Position numbers and translations under genes: made by a program
Source: Polytrichum commune
Taxonomy: Eukaryota; Streptophyta; Polytrichopsida; Polytrichales; Polytrichaceae
Assembly: GCA_950295325.1 (NCBI GenBank)
Contig: OX485806.1
Location: forward strand, 560,001 to 624,000
Direction of reading: 5' to 3'
DNA length: 64,000 bases
Notes under the pieces: generated by a model
What the model was told of the DNA's origin: nothing
What the model saw: only the letters and a program-made list of their open reading frames with translations
The model's database searches: none
In this document: one piece after another, positions 49,579 through 60,716 of the stretch
Position numbering within the stretch: the first letter of the stretch is position 1
Layout: every line of letters begins with the position of its first letter

Positions 49579-50077
49579 GGGCCACTTCACACACGAGCCA
49601 AGAGCCGTGACCATGAAATTGGGGGAGCCCCGAAGAAAGCATCCAAAAGCCGTCCCAAGACACTTCCAAGACCATGTAGTGTGGTCACGAATCCTCAAGT
49701 GTAGTGTGATGTCGTATGTGACCGGGCCCTCAACCAAATGCTATTTCATTGAATTTCTATTCACACATATCCTCACACATGATGAAATAGATAAATCAAC
49801 AGTTGTGAGCGTTCGGAGTGCCATGGTCTCGTGGATTTGTGTTAGGCCTACCTCCAAGAGGTGGTTTTTGAAAATAGTCCAAGTGACCATGAAACATGAT
49901 CCATTTGATGCCATGTAGGAATCCACGTAGACTTTACATGCATCTCGCATTCACATACTCCGTTGGTCCCTCAAGCATAGTGTGAAGCAAACTTGGATCG
50001 GCTCCGCCTTTTCCACCCATGAGAGTGCTTGAAGTATAATGGTCACGGGCTCTCAGTCTCGTGTGTGAAGTGGCCCC
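49579..50077. mobile_element. Miniature transposon family B-like, copy 3
   Basis: It is nearly the same as 41333-41827: left gggccacttcacacacgagc, right the inverse tcgtgtgtgaagtggcccc. Internal words such as ccctcaaccaaatgctattt and catgtaggaatcca are shared. High similarity between the two copies suggests recent activity. The bases just left of it (ttaggggcggtttacaccga) may contain a second, eroded end. Confidence 0.7.
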
Positions 50078-50671
50078 TAATACCAAAGCTTGACACCATG
50101 TGGTTTTAACAAAAGTGCATGTTGTTGGTTGTGACCATGGAAATCCGAGGGGCCTAGACAAACAGTGAAGTGGTGAGCTACTTTGCATAGTCTCGGTGTA
50201 ATCCCAAAAGGAAGATTGCGGGTGTGCATGCGTCAATTTCTTTGTAGGCCCAAAAATGTGTATAGACAATCAAAGGGGCAAAATTTATGGATATACAAAC
50301 GTGAGAGTCAAGGTGTTGTGGTGACCTTAAATTATGCTAAGTCTCCCTCAAAGTGGTAGTCAAGAAAGAGGCTCCTAAAGATTGGGAAATTGATATCGAC
50401 TTTGACCATATAGAATTGCAGGTGCATTTCTTATCCACAAAGATCAGCGTGTGGCTTGGCCCATAACCCAACTCGGACCACAACATGATTCTTGCCAATC
50501 ATAGCTCTAAGAATTCAAAGGGTTTTTTTTCGGTTTTTATTATTTTTATTATTATTATTATTTTGTTGTTGTTGTTGTTGTTGTTGTTTTGACAAAAAAA
50601 GAAGATTTGCACTCCATTTTTTGGGGGCATGTGGGATCTAGGTTGCTCCAAAACTCATGTTGCAAAGAAAA
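50078..50671. other. Spacer with simple repeats
   Basis: No gene. A tta-repeat and then a ttg-repeat run lie between about 50535 and 50590. Confidence 0.5.
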
Positions 50672-50900
50672 TTGCTACACTAAATAGTGTATTTAGTGTC
50701 ACCAATTTTGTTTGTCTTGCTCAATACTAATTGTAAACTGCCTGTGTCATATCACCAACACTAAATGTAAACCCAACATTATTTGTTATTTCTTGTAAAA
50801 ATAATTGGGCGTTATAGATTTATAATGTCGCAATTACTATCACTTACTGAATGACTTAAATGACGGTAATTGCAATATTGGGATGATTTGTTTATGGAGT
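50672..50900. mobile_element. Miniature transposon family A, copy 6, truncated
   Basis: The left end gctacactaaatagtgtatt and the first half of the body are present (taattgtaaactgcctgtgt, ggcgttatagatttataatg, cacttactgaatgactt). The right half is missing. Confidence 0.65.
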
Positions 50901-51779
50901 ATATATATCTTTGGCCAAAAAAAAAACAAAAAAACCTGATGATTGTTGTTATCCGTTGCATCAATTTGTTTTTATCCACCCCTCCCCCCTCCTTTTTCTT
51001 TTCTTGTTGTTGATTACCTTAAGAGTTGTGGAGACACAAGCGCCGATAGTAAGTACCTTCAATCTCACGAGCATAGAGAATGTTTAATATGATATTATTA
51101 CATGCACTTTATATACTGATTGAGAAAGATGATTTAAACAATGGTTGGAAGGTGAATATAAGCATTGATATGAGATGGAACTTACATTAAAATATGAGAT
51201 GTGGAATCACCAACTCTTGGTCTTATGATGAAATCATACATGTGATTCTAGACTCAACATTTTGTCTATCGAATTCGTAACATAAAATGATCGAATTCTC
51301 CACCATAGCCACAATCTATAGTCGATGGTGAGTATAGAAACTTTAACCAAGCTTACGCAAGTTATGTGATACTTCCAACTCCACAAACATTTTTGATTGT
51401 TGGGATTAGTGTAAAAACGATTTGTAATTGCATATTGTGAAGATTAACCAATTCACTTGAAGCCGCAAATAGATAGAAAACACTTAGATCTCCAATATTG
51501 TTTCATGATATGATGTTAACCTCCCCGTGGAGATACTAGGGTTGCAAATTCAAGTTCCTTTCCCCAATTTTTGACTTTACGGTTAACTTTAAAGGTTTCT
51601 CAACATTTTCATTCTCCCCTCGATAGGTCTCACGAAACTTTACGCGACGTCTTTATTTTGCAAACATGTCCAATCTTATCGTGACACGTGTCTTTTGCGG
51701 TCCGTTCCCAACGACAAGCCTTGCCACATGTGACCAATTTAGGAGAGTGAGCACAGAAGGCGTTGGAGTTTCTAACCTG
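50901..51779. other. Intergenic, no gene recognised
   Basis: AT-rich spacer upstream of the kinase gene region, with no sustained frames. Confidence 0.5.
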
Positions 51780-52979
51780 GGAGTGAGTAAGTATAGTTAG
51801 GGGGAGCGCGGCCGGGGGCCACCTAGGCCGGGTACCCGGGCGCCCGCGCTATGCGTCAGAGTTAGTGTGGACTCTAAGCTTGTATGCTAACCCGGGCACC
51901 CGCGCTTGGCGTGAGGGGAGGAGCAGTAAGTGGAGCGCCCGTGGAGTCAGGAGGCGAGCCCGGGCCGGCCCGCGATTGGCGCCATTAGTAAGTCCCAAAT
52001 AACATAGTCACTCATGTCACTTACCATTCGTAACTATCCACTCACCATTCGTGACTCTCCCTCGTCCCCTGCGACAGTCCTCGTCCTTTGATCGACCCGT
52101 CGCCTTTGTCTTTGCAATCTCTCTCTCTCTTTCTCACTCTCTCTCTGTGCAGGGCAGGGCAGGGCAGGGGAGCTGCGGGGCCCTTCAAGTGCCGATTCGG
52201 ATGAGCATTGTTTAAAAAGTTTCGGGTAGTAGGATTCCAGCCGCTTTCGGAAGCTCCTGGGGAGCTTTTCAATCGCTCCTTTTGACTGCGATGGACTCTC
52301 AACGCCGGGACGAGTTTGAGACGGGGAGTACTACCGTCGTCCCCCTCTTGTCTCTTGCGCTTCTGTCGCAGCAGCATCACTGGGACTACTCCCCTTGCGT
52401 CGTGCTGTTTCGGTTGTAGGTAGCCTGCTCCTTCTCCGTTCCTTGTACGCAGCATCGCCCTTGTTTTGGCGATAGAAGAATCGCAAGCCTTGGTTTTCGC
52501 GCTCAAGGTGTTGTGCTTTTGGTTTGAGATTAGAGAGAGAGAGGAAGAGGGAGGGGGCTGGAGGAGTTTGTTAGCTCCTGGTGCAGTGGAAGGTTTTAAG
52601 GCTTATTGTTTCTGAAGCAGAGGAATCGGAGTCTGAGCTGGTGTGACCGACAGCATGAATCGGTGGTTGGAGGAGGCTGGATGGAGTGTTGGATCGTGGC
52701 CGGAGCGGTAGGTGCATCAGAGATGCACCGAAAGCGGGCAATGTGAAATTCTATTCTTGATAGAGAGCTTCTAATTTTTCTCCATTGAAGCCCGCATCTT
52801 CTTCCCGCTCTGTTTCTAAGGCGTGGTGATTTGTAACTTGTGCTGCTGTTCGAGTGTCGGTGTGTTGGACGAGCACTCCTCCTGATTTCTTTTCCGGATG
52901 AGAGACTTGGGCAAAACCGCGCCCCTGGCTATTTTGGCAACCTCGTAGAGGTGCTATTGTGCAGCAGAGTGGTTTCACC
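51780..52979 (+). promoter_or_regulatory. Probable promoter and leader of the NEK kinase gene
   Basis: An abrupt GC-rich island starts near 51800. A cccgggc/gcccgcg word recurs at 51835, 51891 and 51959, each followed within about 20 bases by a gcgt or ggcg word. The last is attggcgcc, which resembles an E2F site. A pyrimidine-rich tract (ct repeats, 52117-52149) and a caggg repeat follow, as in plant transcribed leaders. The transcription start and any leader intron are not defined. Confidence 0.4.
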
Positions 52980-53156
52980 ATGCTCATTCCGATTTCTCTA
53001 GAGGCCTCTAGAGTACTATTATCAGGAACATTTCTAGAGATGAAATCCGTTGGCCTGCTTCCACATCCAGCGTCGTTAGCAGGGATGGAAGAAGAAATTT
53101 TGCCAAGCCTAGATCACGTTAGGGTACTCAATTGCGAAAGCGAGCATCGCATGTGA
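52980..53156 (+). promoter_or_regulatory. Upstream ORF in the NEK leader (58 codons)
   Basis: An ATG at 52980 opens a 58-codon frame that stops at 53154-53156, about 100 bases before the kinase ATG at 53261. If this stretch is in the mature leader, it would be translated first and could reduce kinase synthesis. No conservation evidence is available. Confidence 0.3.
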
Positions 53157-53260
53157 CAAGCGAAAATGCAGTGACCGAGGACTGTAGAGGTTCACCCAAG
53201 ACATCGGCCTAGAGGAGTCTGGCAAGTCGTTGTTCACTATTGGCTTTGAAACTCGACGCC

Positions 53261-56200
53261 ATGGGGGAATCAAAGATGGATAACTACGAGATTATGGAGC
53301 AGGTTGGACGGGGGGCTTTTGGATCGGCAATCCTCGTTAATCACAAGCTCGAGAAAAAGAAGTTAGACTCTAAACCTTCAAGTTTTGGCAAGCCCCAGCT
53401 GTGTAATGCATATTTAAAAGTCTTTTAAAGTCTTTTAAAGTTTTTCAAAGTCTTTCAGTTTGAGATGATGTCAAATATGTATCTACAAAGATATGTGCAC
53501 TATCTTATGAGCAAGTGACAACTTTCTTTAAGTATTCGCGGAAGGCTAGGGGATGGTTCTGCTTTATGTTATTGCATATCCTTGTTGTCTTACTCTTTCC
53601 TTTCACTTAGAGACTCTTGGTTTTAACGGGAGAGGTTCATCACATTGTTGTCTTGTCCTCTTAACCCTTCGATTAGCGTTCTCGTATGTTTCTTGACGCA
53701 AATGTAGTTCCCAAACCGTTTTTCAGCAATCTACAAGTACGCATCAATGTGCTTTCTGATTGCATGCTTCTCGTTTGGGTGGACATCCTAATTGGATGTG
53801 ATTGCAACGCATCTTAGAAACTGAAGTAGTTGTTGTTTGCGTTCAATTGTTCTCAAGCATGTCTTATAGGATAAGTGGATTACTTTTAAGACAATAGCAA
53901 ATGCCTTGTTTCCATAGTAGGACATACTCTCCCTTTATTAATTGGAAGGAGTTCGTAGAAGGTGAACCTTGGATAGAGATCTTTCACTCGATCTTTATAG
54001 AATATCAACACAGAAGCTCGATCTGATAAACTTTATACAATAGATAGAAAATATGTGGATTTTCTCTAGCAAAATGAACAGAGCTCTCTCTAGAAGCATA
54101 CTAATTATTCATGAATTTTGTGCTGTTCAATAGATCCTTGTTTATAGGAGAAATCATAAAGAAGAGAATGATGTTCATTTAAGCGGTGGAAACTGCTATC
54201 TCAGTTCTACAACATACTGTAACTTTTTATGGACCATTGCACCATTGCACGACTTGCTGATTGTATGTGTTTGACATGAACAGGTACGTGTTGAAGAAGA
54301 TCCGGCTTGCTCGTCAAACTGATAGATGCCGTCGATCTGCTCATCAAGAAGTAATATAACTTTCACAACTTCCTCGAATTACAATCTCTATCCAATGGTC
54401 GATTAACCAGCGTGGAAGATATTCGATACATTTGGTTAATTTCTTTGCATGTGGTTAAATCCGGAATAAGCAGTTTAACTTTACAGGTTTCAATCTCTTG
54501 GAATTACTTGCGACAATTCAAAGCATTCTGGTTCCTGATGCTTTGTCTCCTTGTGGTTCCAGATGTCTCTGGTGTCCAAAGTGCAGCATCCTTATGTCGT
54601 GGAGTACAAGGAGTCCTGGGTTGAGAAGGTAATTATAAATTCCTAATATATTCATCTACAAACCTGAGTGCTAACCTTCATTTGTTTGCAAGATCATCGT
54701 TTTTGATTTATCTATTTTTTTTTGTGGCAGGGATGCTACGTTTGCATCGTTACAGGCTACTGTGAAGGTGGTGACATGTAAGTTTTTGGAATATCTCTAG
54801 AATCATAATCTTATATTTGTCAATTTAATACCTTAGGGAACTGGAACCTTAGGGAAAGTTCCTGCATACATGTAGCATTCATATCAATTTTCTGGTAATT
54901 TCCTTCATATTTTTATAATAGAGTTCAGAACTCTGACATGTGGTACATATATCTATGACCATAACCTGGTAGTATGCGCTTTGTTAGGTGTGCTTTATTT
55001 CTGAAATTCAACACTTATCCTGGATTTTAGTAAGATCAGAAGTTTCACTCCGTAATTTAACATTTATCCTAATTTTTCACAGTCGTATTAACCCCAGGGA
55101 GGAAATATCTCAGGTTAGAAATAACTTCACATAGTCTTTTCTTTGTCTTAAAATGTCTTTTTCCACATACTTCAAATGCTTAGCCCTTCATTCCCATTTG
55201 CAGGGCCGATGTGATCAGGAAAGCACATGGTCAATACTTCTCTGAAGAGGTAATCTCTCTGTTTTGAGTTTTCACTCGATGTCTTTGCAAAGGTTGCAGA
55301 ATGAGAGGTTTACTCTTAGGTGCACTTATATTCACATCGATGGTTGTTCATCAGCGGGGGACATGAAATTGTATTTTGCTCATTTATGCCAGTAATTAAA
55401 AAACTGTAGCTTTTCAACGTGTAGGAAACTCATAGTTTTAGAGGTAACCTGAAAAACAGTGGTTTCCAGAGTGCCACTCACAAAGGAGTGAATTGTATTG
55501 CAGAGGCTCTTGAGGTGGTTTGCTCAACTTCTTTTATCTGTTGACTATCTGCATTCCAATCATGTTCTACACCGCGACCTCAAGGTGCTTATGTAACCCT
55601 TTGTTTGATACCAATTTCTCAATGATGTAAAAATTGTTTTTATCAATTGTTGCAGTTATTTAATGTTTTTTTATGTAGCAGGTTGTGAATGTACTGCCAA
55701 CCTGGCATTGACACCCTAAACCTTGTATGTATAAGTTTGATATGGACAGAGAATGTAGTTGTGGAGCCAATTTGCAATCACAAACATGTGTTAGGGACAA
55801 TCACTCTCATCTGATGATTGTTCTATATGTCGTTGATTTTTGTAGTGTTCAAACATATTTCTGACGAAGGACCAAGAAATCCGACTAGGTATGTCTCTCA
55901 CGATCTTCCTCTGAACGATTTAGCCACTGAACTAATTCGATGTATTGAAGTGTTCGCCTGCAATCACTTGTTTTTTTTGGATAAGTTGGTAATATTCTTG
56001 TTTTAATATGCTGTTTTAATACGTACTGAATAATTTTTGGTTTTGCAGGAGACTTTGGCTTGGCAAAGATGCTGAATAAAGATGATCTTGCTTCATCGGT
56101 AATTATTCCATTTTAAACAACAGAACCCTGTGAAGATACTTTCTCCAAGAAGGTGCTATTTCATGGAGGCAACTTTTTAACTCGTATTGAATGTGAATTG

Positions 56201-59200
56201 CTGATGGTTGTGGCAGGTCGTGGGAACACCAAATTATATGTGCCCAGAACTTCTTGCAGATATTCCATACGGTTTCAAATCGGATATCTGGTCCTTAGGT
56301 ACTCTACCGACCTTTTTCTGACTTCCACATTCTTGTAGACACCTAGTGTTCTAATTGAGGAGAGAAATTGAAAGATCAGCGTAGCTTCTGATATTGGTTG
56401 GAGTTTTTACCCTATGCAGGGTGTTGCATGTACGAAATGGCAGCCCATCGACCTGCCTTTAAAGCTTTTGTGAGTTTCGAACTTCGTTTGCATTCCAAAT
56501 GATATTCATATTTATCTTGGTGTTATGATGTATAACCAACCACTTCAACATCTTGTTTTTGATATTTATATGATTATTTAAATGATTGGTGTGTAAATGG
56601 CCAGGACATGCAAGGGTTGATCAGTAAGATCAATAGATCTACAATTGGACCACTACCCAGCAATTATTCAAGCCCTTTGTATGTATCTTGATCCGTACAG
56701 TTTTAGAACTTGTTTTTATCAAGCCTTGCTTTATTGATCTATGCAAGTTTTTTTTCTCCAACGTCTTTGAGCCCTTTCACCTGTTTGTTCACCTGCAAGA
56801 TTAGGTCTTTGTTCGTGTTATCCAACATTGAGTATGCCTATGCAGGAAAAGCATGATCCGGAGCATGTTGAGGAAGAATCCAGAGCACAGACCATCTGTA
56901 AGTAACGCACTCTTAAGATTGTTGTGAGCAGCTTGGATATCTGTCATTTTATTTAACCTAGAAACTTTCAACTATATTTTCATCAAAATATTGTGGAGGT
57001 TTTCACTAAATATCATTCTTTGTTGTGTCGGATTGCAGGCTGCTGAACTGATCAGGCATCCACACATGCAGCCATATATTCAGCAATGTCGCATACAAGC
57101 TGCATTACAATGTCCATCTTCAGGGCCAGCAATTAAAACAGAGTTGCCTATCCCAACAGATCCACCATTACGGAAAAGCCGATCAATGCCTGAAAAGCCA
57201 CCTCCACCAATTGTTACTTCTGTGCCCAGCAATGTTGACACCAGCACTGACAGAGAAAGCTGTTCTACAGATGCCAAGAGTAGTCCTGATAGAGAAGAGT
57301 ATGGCGATCTGACGGATGCACCACCACATGAAGACTGCATTGACCAGACTTGGACATATGAGACTGTTGAACACAAGGAGATATCGAGGTGGAGTACCTA
57401 CTACTGAAGTCATATTCCATATCAATCATGTGTTACCAAGTTCTTTCTAGAAAGGAAGACATGTAGTTCACATGCACCTTCTTTCTTCATATGTAATACC
57501 AGTTTTCTGTCTTCAATGGTGACTTCTTTGCATGCTCAACTTTCAGTGTGTTCCTCAAGTGAAATACTCGGATCCTTAAAATTATTTTTGTGCATCAGGT
57601 CATCGAGAGAAGGTACCAGACTTTCAGGAACTCGGAAAGGACAGACTGGCCAGACTCCAGAACAAGATTGGATCAAGGAAGAGAGTAAAGTGGCTGCTCA
57701 GTATGCAATCAATGTACTACGTCCAAAACCTGATGGTCATGTAAGAGAATCGAGAGAGGGAGCACCACAGATGCCAGAGAAAACCACTTCAAGAGTTTCA
57801 CGAGCTAACCGCAATCCTCCAACTGCTGAGATTCCTCAAATCTCACCAGCTTCCAAAGTAGTGAATGCTTTGAGAGCGAAGGTAGACCAAACCAAGCGGA
57901 CCCCACCGCTATCAAAAACAAAAGATTCGCATGTAGGTTTCCTCTCTTTCTCTCTCTCTCTCTCGCTCTCGCTCTCTCCCTGTGGCAGTATCTCTACTTT
58001 GAATTATGTGTGAAGTACTCGCATATGGTCGAGTAAGATGAGAGGCTTGAACAATATTGGAGAGCGTCAGATTTTAATTGCACTCTGTTGTGATGTGGTC
58101 ATTCAGAACGTTGCTGCTGACTCTCCAAAGACAAGATGGCGGGCTGACAAGCTTCCACCAGCACCCCCCAGGGGTCAAAATAGTTCTGAAGAGGAAACAG
58201 TGGTGAAGAAGCAGCGAGTGCCAAGCAACCCGACAGTCACAGGCGCACCAAGAAGGTCATCCCTACCAATGCCACATAAGACTACAAGACGAACCTCTCC
58301 CCCCACACGACGGACTTCTCCTCCAGTTGCAAGCATACGTACGAACTCAGCTTTACCAAGTGCCAAACTCCGTTCTCAAGTTGGAACGCCTGTAACTTCT
58401 ACCCAGTCACCCAGGAACAATGGCTCTGGATTTAGTGGTCGTTCAGACCATAACCAAGCCCCAGCTCATGAACGGACATCTCTCCGAGACAGCGCAACAA
58501 CAGACACTGTCAAGGCTACACTCCAGAGGCTCTCTAGCCTCACCTCCAGGGGTGACTCCAAGGATGCGTCTTCAATGCGATCTAATCGTTCCAGTCCTAG
58601 TGAGAGTGGAAACATCATACAAGAACTGGGTCTCAACTCTCCAAATGTGTCTGTCAATGCTCCCCGTCTAGACCTCATTCCGGAGTTCAAGCTCACATCG
58701 GAACCAGAGCCATACAAGAGCCAGATGTCTGGTCACGAGGTAAAAATGGCAGTAGAGCGTCCCAAGTTTTCAACTTCAGTGATGCCTACAATGACCAGGA
58801 ACCACATCGCAGTTGTCTCCAAGCAGACTACCGAGTCACGTCCCGCGACACCTCTTGGCAACAGGCCAGATTCTGAAGCAGTTCCTCTTTCCAGACTGGA
58901 TATGGACAGAGACCTCATCGACAAGACCCAAGAGAAGGGCACCATCCATTTTAATGATAAGACGCCATCTGCACCACCAGTGCGCCCAGCCTTCAACGAT
59001 GTAATTCACGTCATTAGGCACAGCACATTCCGACTGGGAGCTACGTCCGATCATTCTCACACAGACGCTGATTATGCCACAATGGGTGAAATCGATTTCC
59101 GTGCTGGACGGACAGACCTCGATGGACATTTCCATGGGAAAATGGACATTGGCTCACTACTGGACTTGCCACAGAGAGGCTCAGATGTGGAGGTTGTGTC

Positions 59201-59495
59201 CGTATCACCTGGCAACAGTGTTACCAGCCGTAACCCTCAAGTAGACATGCACAATCGCCATGGCAATGGCCTGGACGTCAAGTCCTACAGGCAGAGAGCC
59301 GAGGCTTTGGAGGGTCTTTTGGAACTTTCTGCACAACTCTTGTCCCAACACCGGCTAGAGGAGCTTGCAATCGTCTTGAAGCCTTTTGGGAGAGGCAAGG
59401 TCTCTCCCCGGGAGACCGCAATCTGGTTGACGAAGAGCCTCAAGGGCATGCTGGGTGACGACCAACCTCATGACAGCCCCACCGTTGTCGTCTGA
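53261..59495 (+). CDS. NEK: NIMA-related protein kinase (plant NEK)
   Basis: This is a Ser/Thr kinase of the plant NEK family, which acts on microtubules in cell expansion and tip growth. Fifteen coding exons all join in phase: 53261-53361, 54284-54350, 54563-54628, 54731-54777, 55204-55249, 55504-55584, 55846-55888, 56049-56098, 56217-56298, 56420-56469, 56605-56678, 56846-56897, 57039-57388, 57599-57932, 58107-59495, giving 943 residues. The kinase domain spans about residues 9-263: glycine loop GRGAFG (16-21), Lys38, HRD at 132-134, DFG at 152-154, [11 protein letters not shown] in the activation segment, then [15 protein letters not shown] and [10 protein letters not shown] long disordered, Ser/Pro-rich tail follows. 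It ends with the conserved plant NEK5/6-type block [20 protein letters not shown] and [20 protein letters not shown]. All catalytic residues are present. Translation could also start at the second Met (53276), which matches the shorter start of some homologues. Confidence 0.95.
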
Positions 59496-60105
59496 TTTCT
59501 TCTTGCCTCGGGTCGTTTTTTCCGTTGCTGTCTCGGTATGAGTTTCCTAATGTTTTTTTTTTACAAACTGAGCGTCTCTTGCAATTGCTCTATTTCTGAG
59601 AAGCAAAGCAGTGAGGGTTTGTTTCGTGATTTCCAGCTCTGCCCCTGATGGAACCAAAGGGCAGTAGATGCAATGTACTTTACAGTCCTATATCAGAATT
59701 TGGGGATTGAAGAGGTGGTGTCAGTTAGTATTAAGGTGGAGGTTGATCCACTTTGTTATTGACTTGCCAGTCACCTTTTGCTTGTTCGTCCTCATCCTGT
59801 ACAAAAAATAATCATTCTTCAATGATCAAAATATCCTAACATTCTAACACTTCGAAAAATATCTGGCAAAGATGTTCGTTTGAAGGTGGATTTTTTCTGT
59901 GTCTGGTTTTCCTCTTGCAAATGCTTATCCAGAATGGGATCCGCATCTTATTCTGCTATGGTTGCGAACGAGCTCATGCTCCACGAAAGGCGGATATGCT
60001 CTTCTTCACGATGCTTTCTTCAACAAGCCTATGAAACATTAATAACTCAAATTCTGTATACACTAGCAACATATTCAACTACCAAAAGTCCTTTGGCACC
60101 ACTCT
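59496..60105. other. 3' region of the NEK gene
   Basis: Probable 3' untranslated sequence, then spacer between the two convergent genes. No separate gene. Confidence 0.5.
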
Positions 60106-60170
60106 GACAGAACTGCCTATACCAATAGATCCACCATTATGGAAAAGCCTATCTATTCCTAAAAAATTAA
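60106..60170 (+). pseudogene. Displaced copy of part of NEK exon 13
   Basis: About 60 bases match 57137-57200 within the kinase tail: gatccaccatta, ggaaaagcc and flanking words are shared. Translated it gives ELPIPIDPPLWKSLSIPKK where the gene has the same pattern with T, R, R, M and E at the changed places. The copy is isolated and not part of an open gene. Confidence 0.7.
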
Positions 60171-60714
60171 TCCCTGACCCGGACCAGTCTGCGAAGGAAG
60201 TTGAGCAGCAATTGTTTTAGTCTGCAAGAACGAATGATGAGATCTCTTTGTTGACAACCTTGTCTGGCTCATGCTTAGCACGCGCACGTTTAGCATTGCA
60301 ACGCTAGTTATTTCGATACGGCAGCACGGCACAGTGTTTGCGGAATTCCAATTTCACGAGAACTAATTTCAAAATAGTATGAAGCCTGTTAGGTTGGTCA
60401 CGTGGAGAGAGTTGTCATTCTCAGGTTGCCAACCCTGCAGCAGTAAAAATAAGTCTTGCTTTCGGACAATCCTCTGGCCCTTACTGATCAGAAGGAATTT
60501 GAGGAACTGAATCAAACGCCGACGGCAGCAGTTGTATGAACGCTTACAAATGATGAGGGCTGTTTATTGACAACCTTGTATATGTAATTACTAGAATGTG
60601 TATGTTTTGGCAATGCAATTCCGGTGATTCTGATATATACGGTGGCACGACTGAATCTTTACGAAATTGCAAGTTCACATGAACTTTGTAACCAGAGCTC
60701 CGTCAAACCTGCTC
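60171..60714 (-). repeat. Degenerate tandem copies of the PstS-like gene 3' end
   Basis: Two extra copies of the end of the last PstS-like exon plus its downstream flank lie in direct tandem, spaced about 317-319 bp. Examples are ggtcacgtg at 60396 and 60715, and aatgatga at 60233 and 60549 with ttgacaaccttgt after each. On the minus strand the nearer copy still reads FLKFLLISKGQRIVRKQDLF, against FLKFLLSSMGQSIVRKQGLF in the gene. The farther copy is more eroded. Confidence 0.75.
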
Positions 60715-60716
60715 GG

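Noticed and set aside
52042-52506. 154-codon minus-strand open frame, Arg/Lys/Ser-rich
   Set aside because: It lies antisense to the GC-rich leader of the kinase gene, has low-complexity composition from ct and caggg repeats, and has no motif or exon partner.
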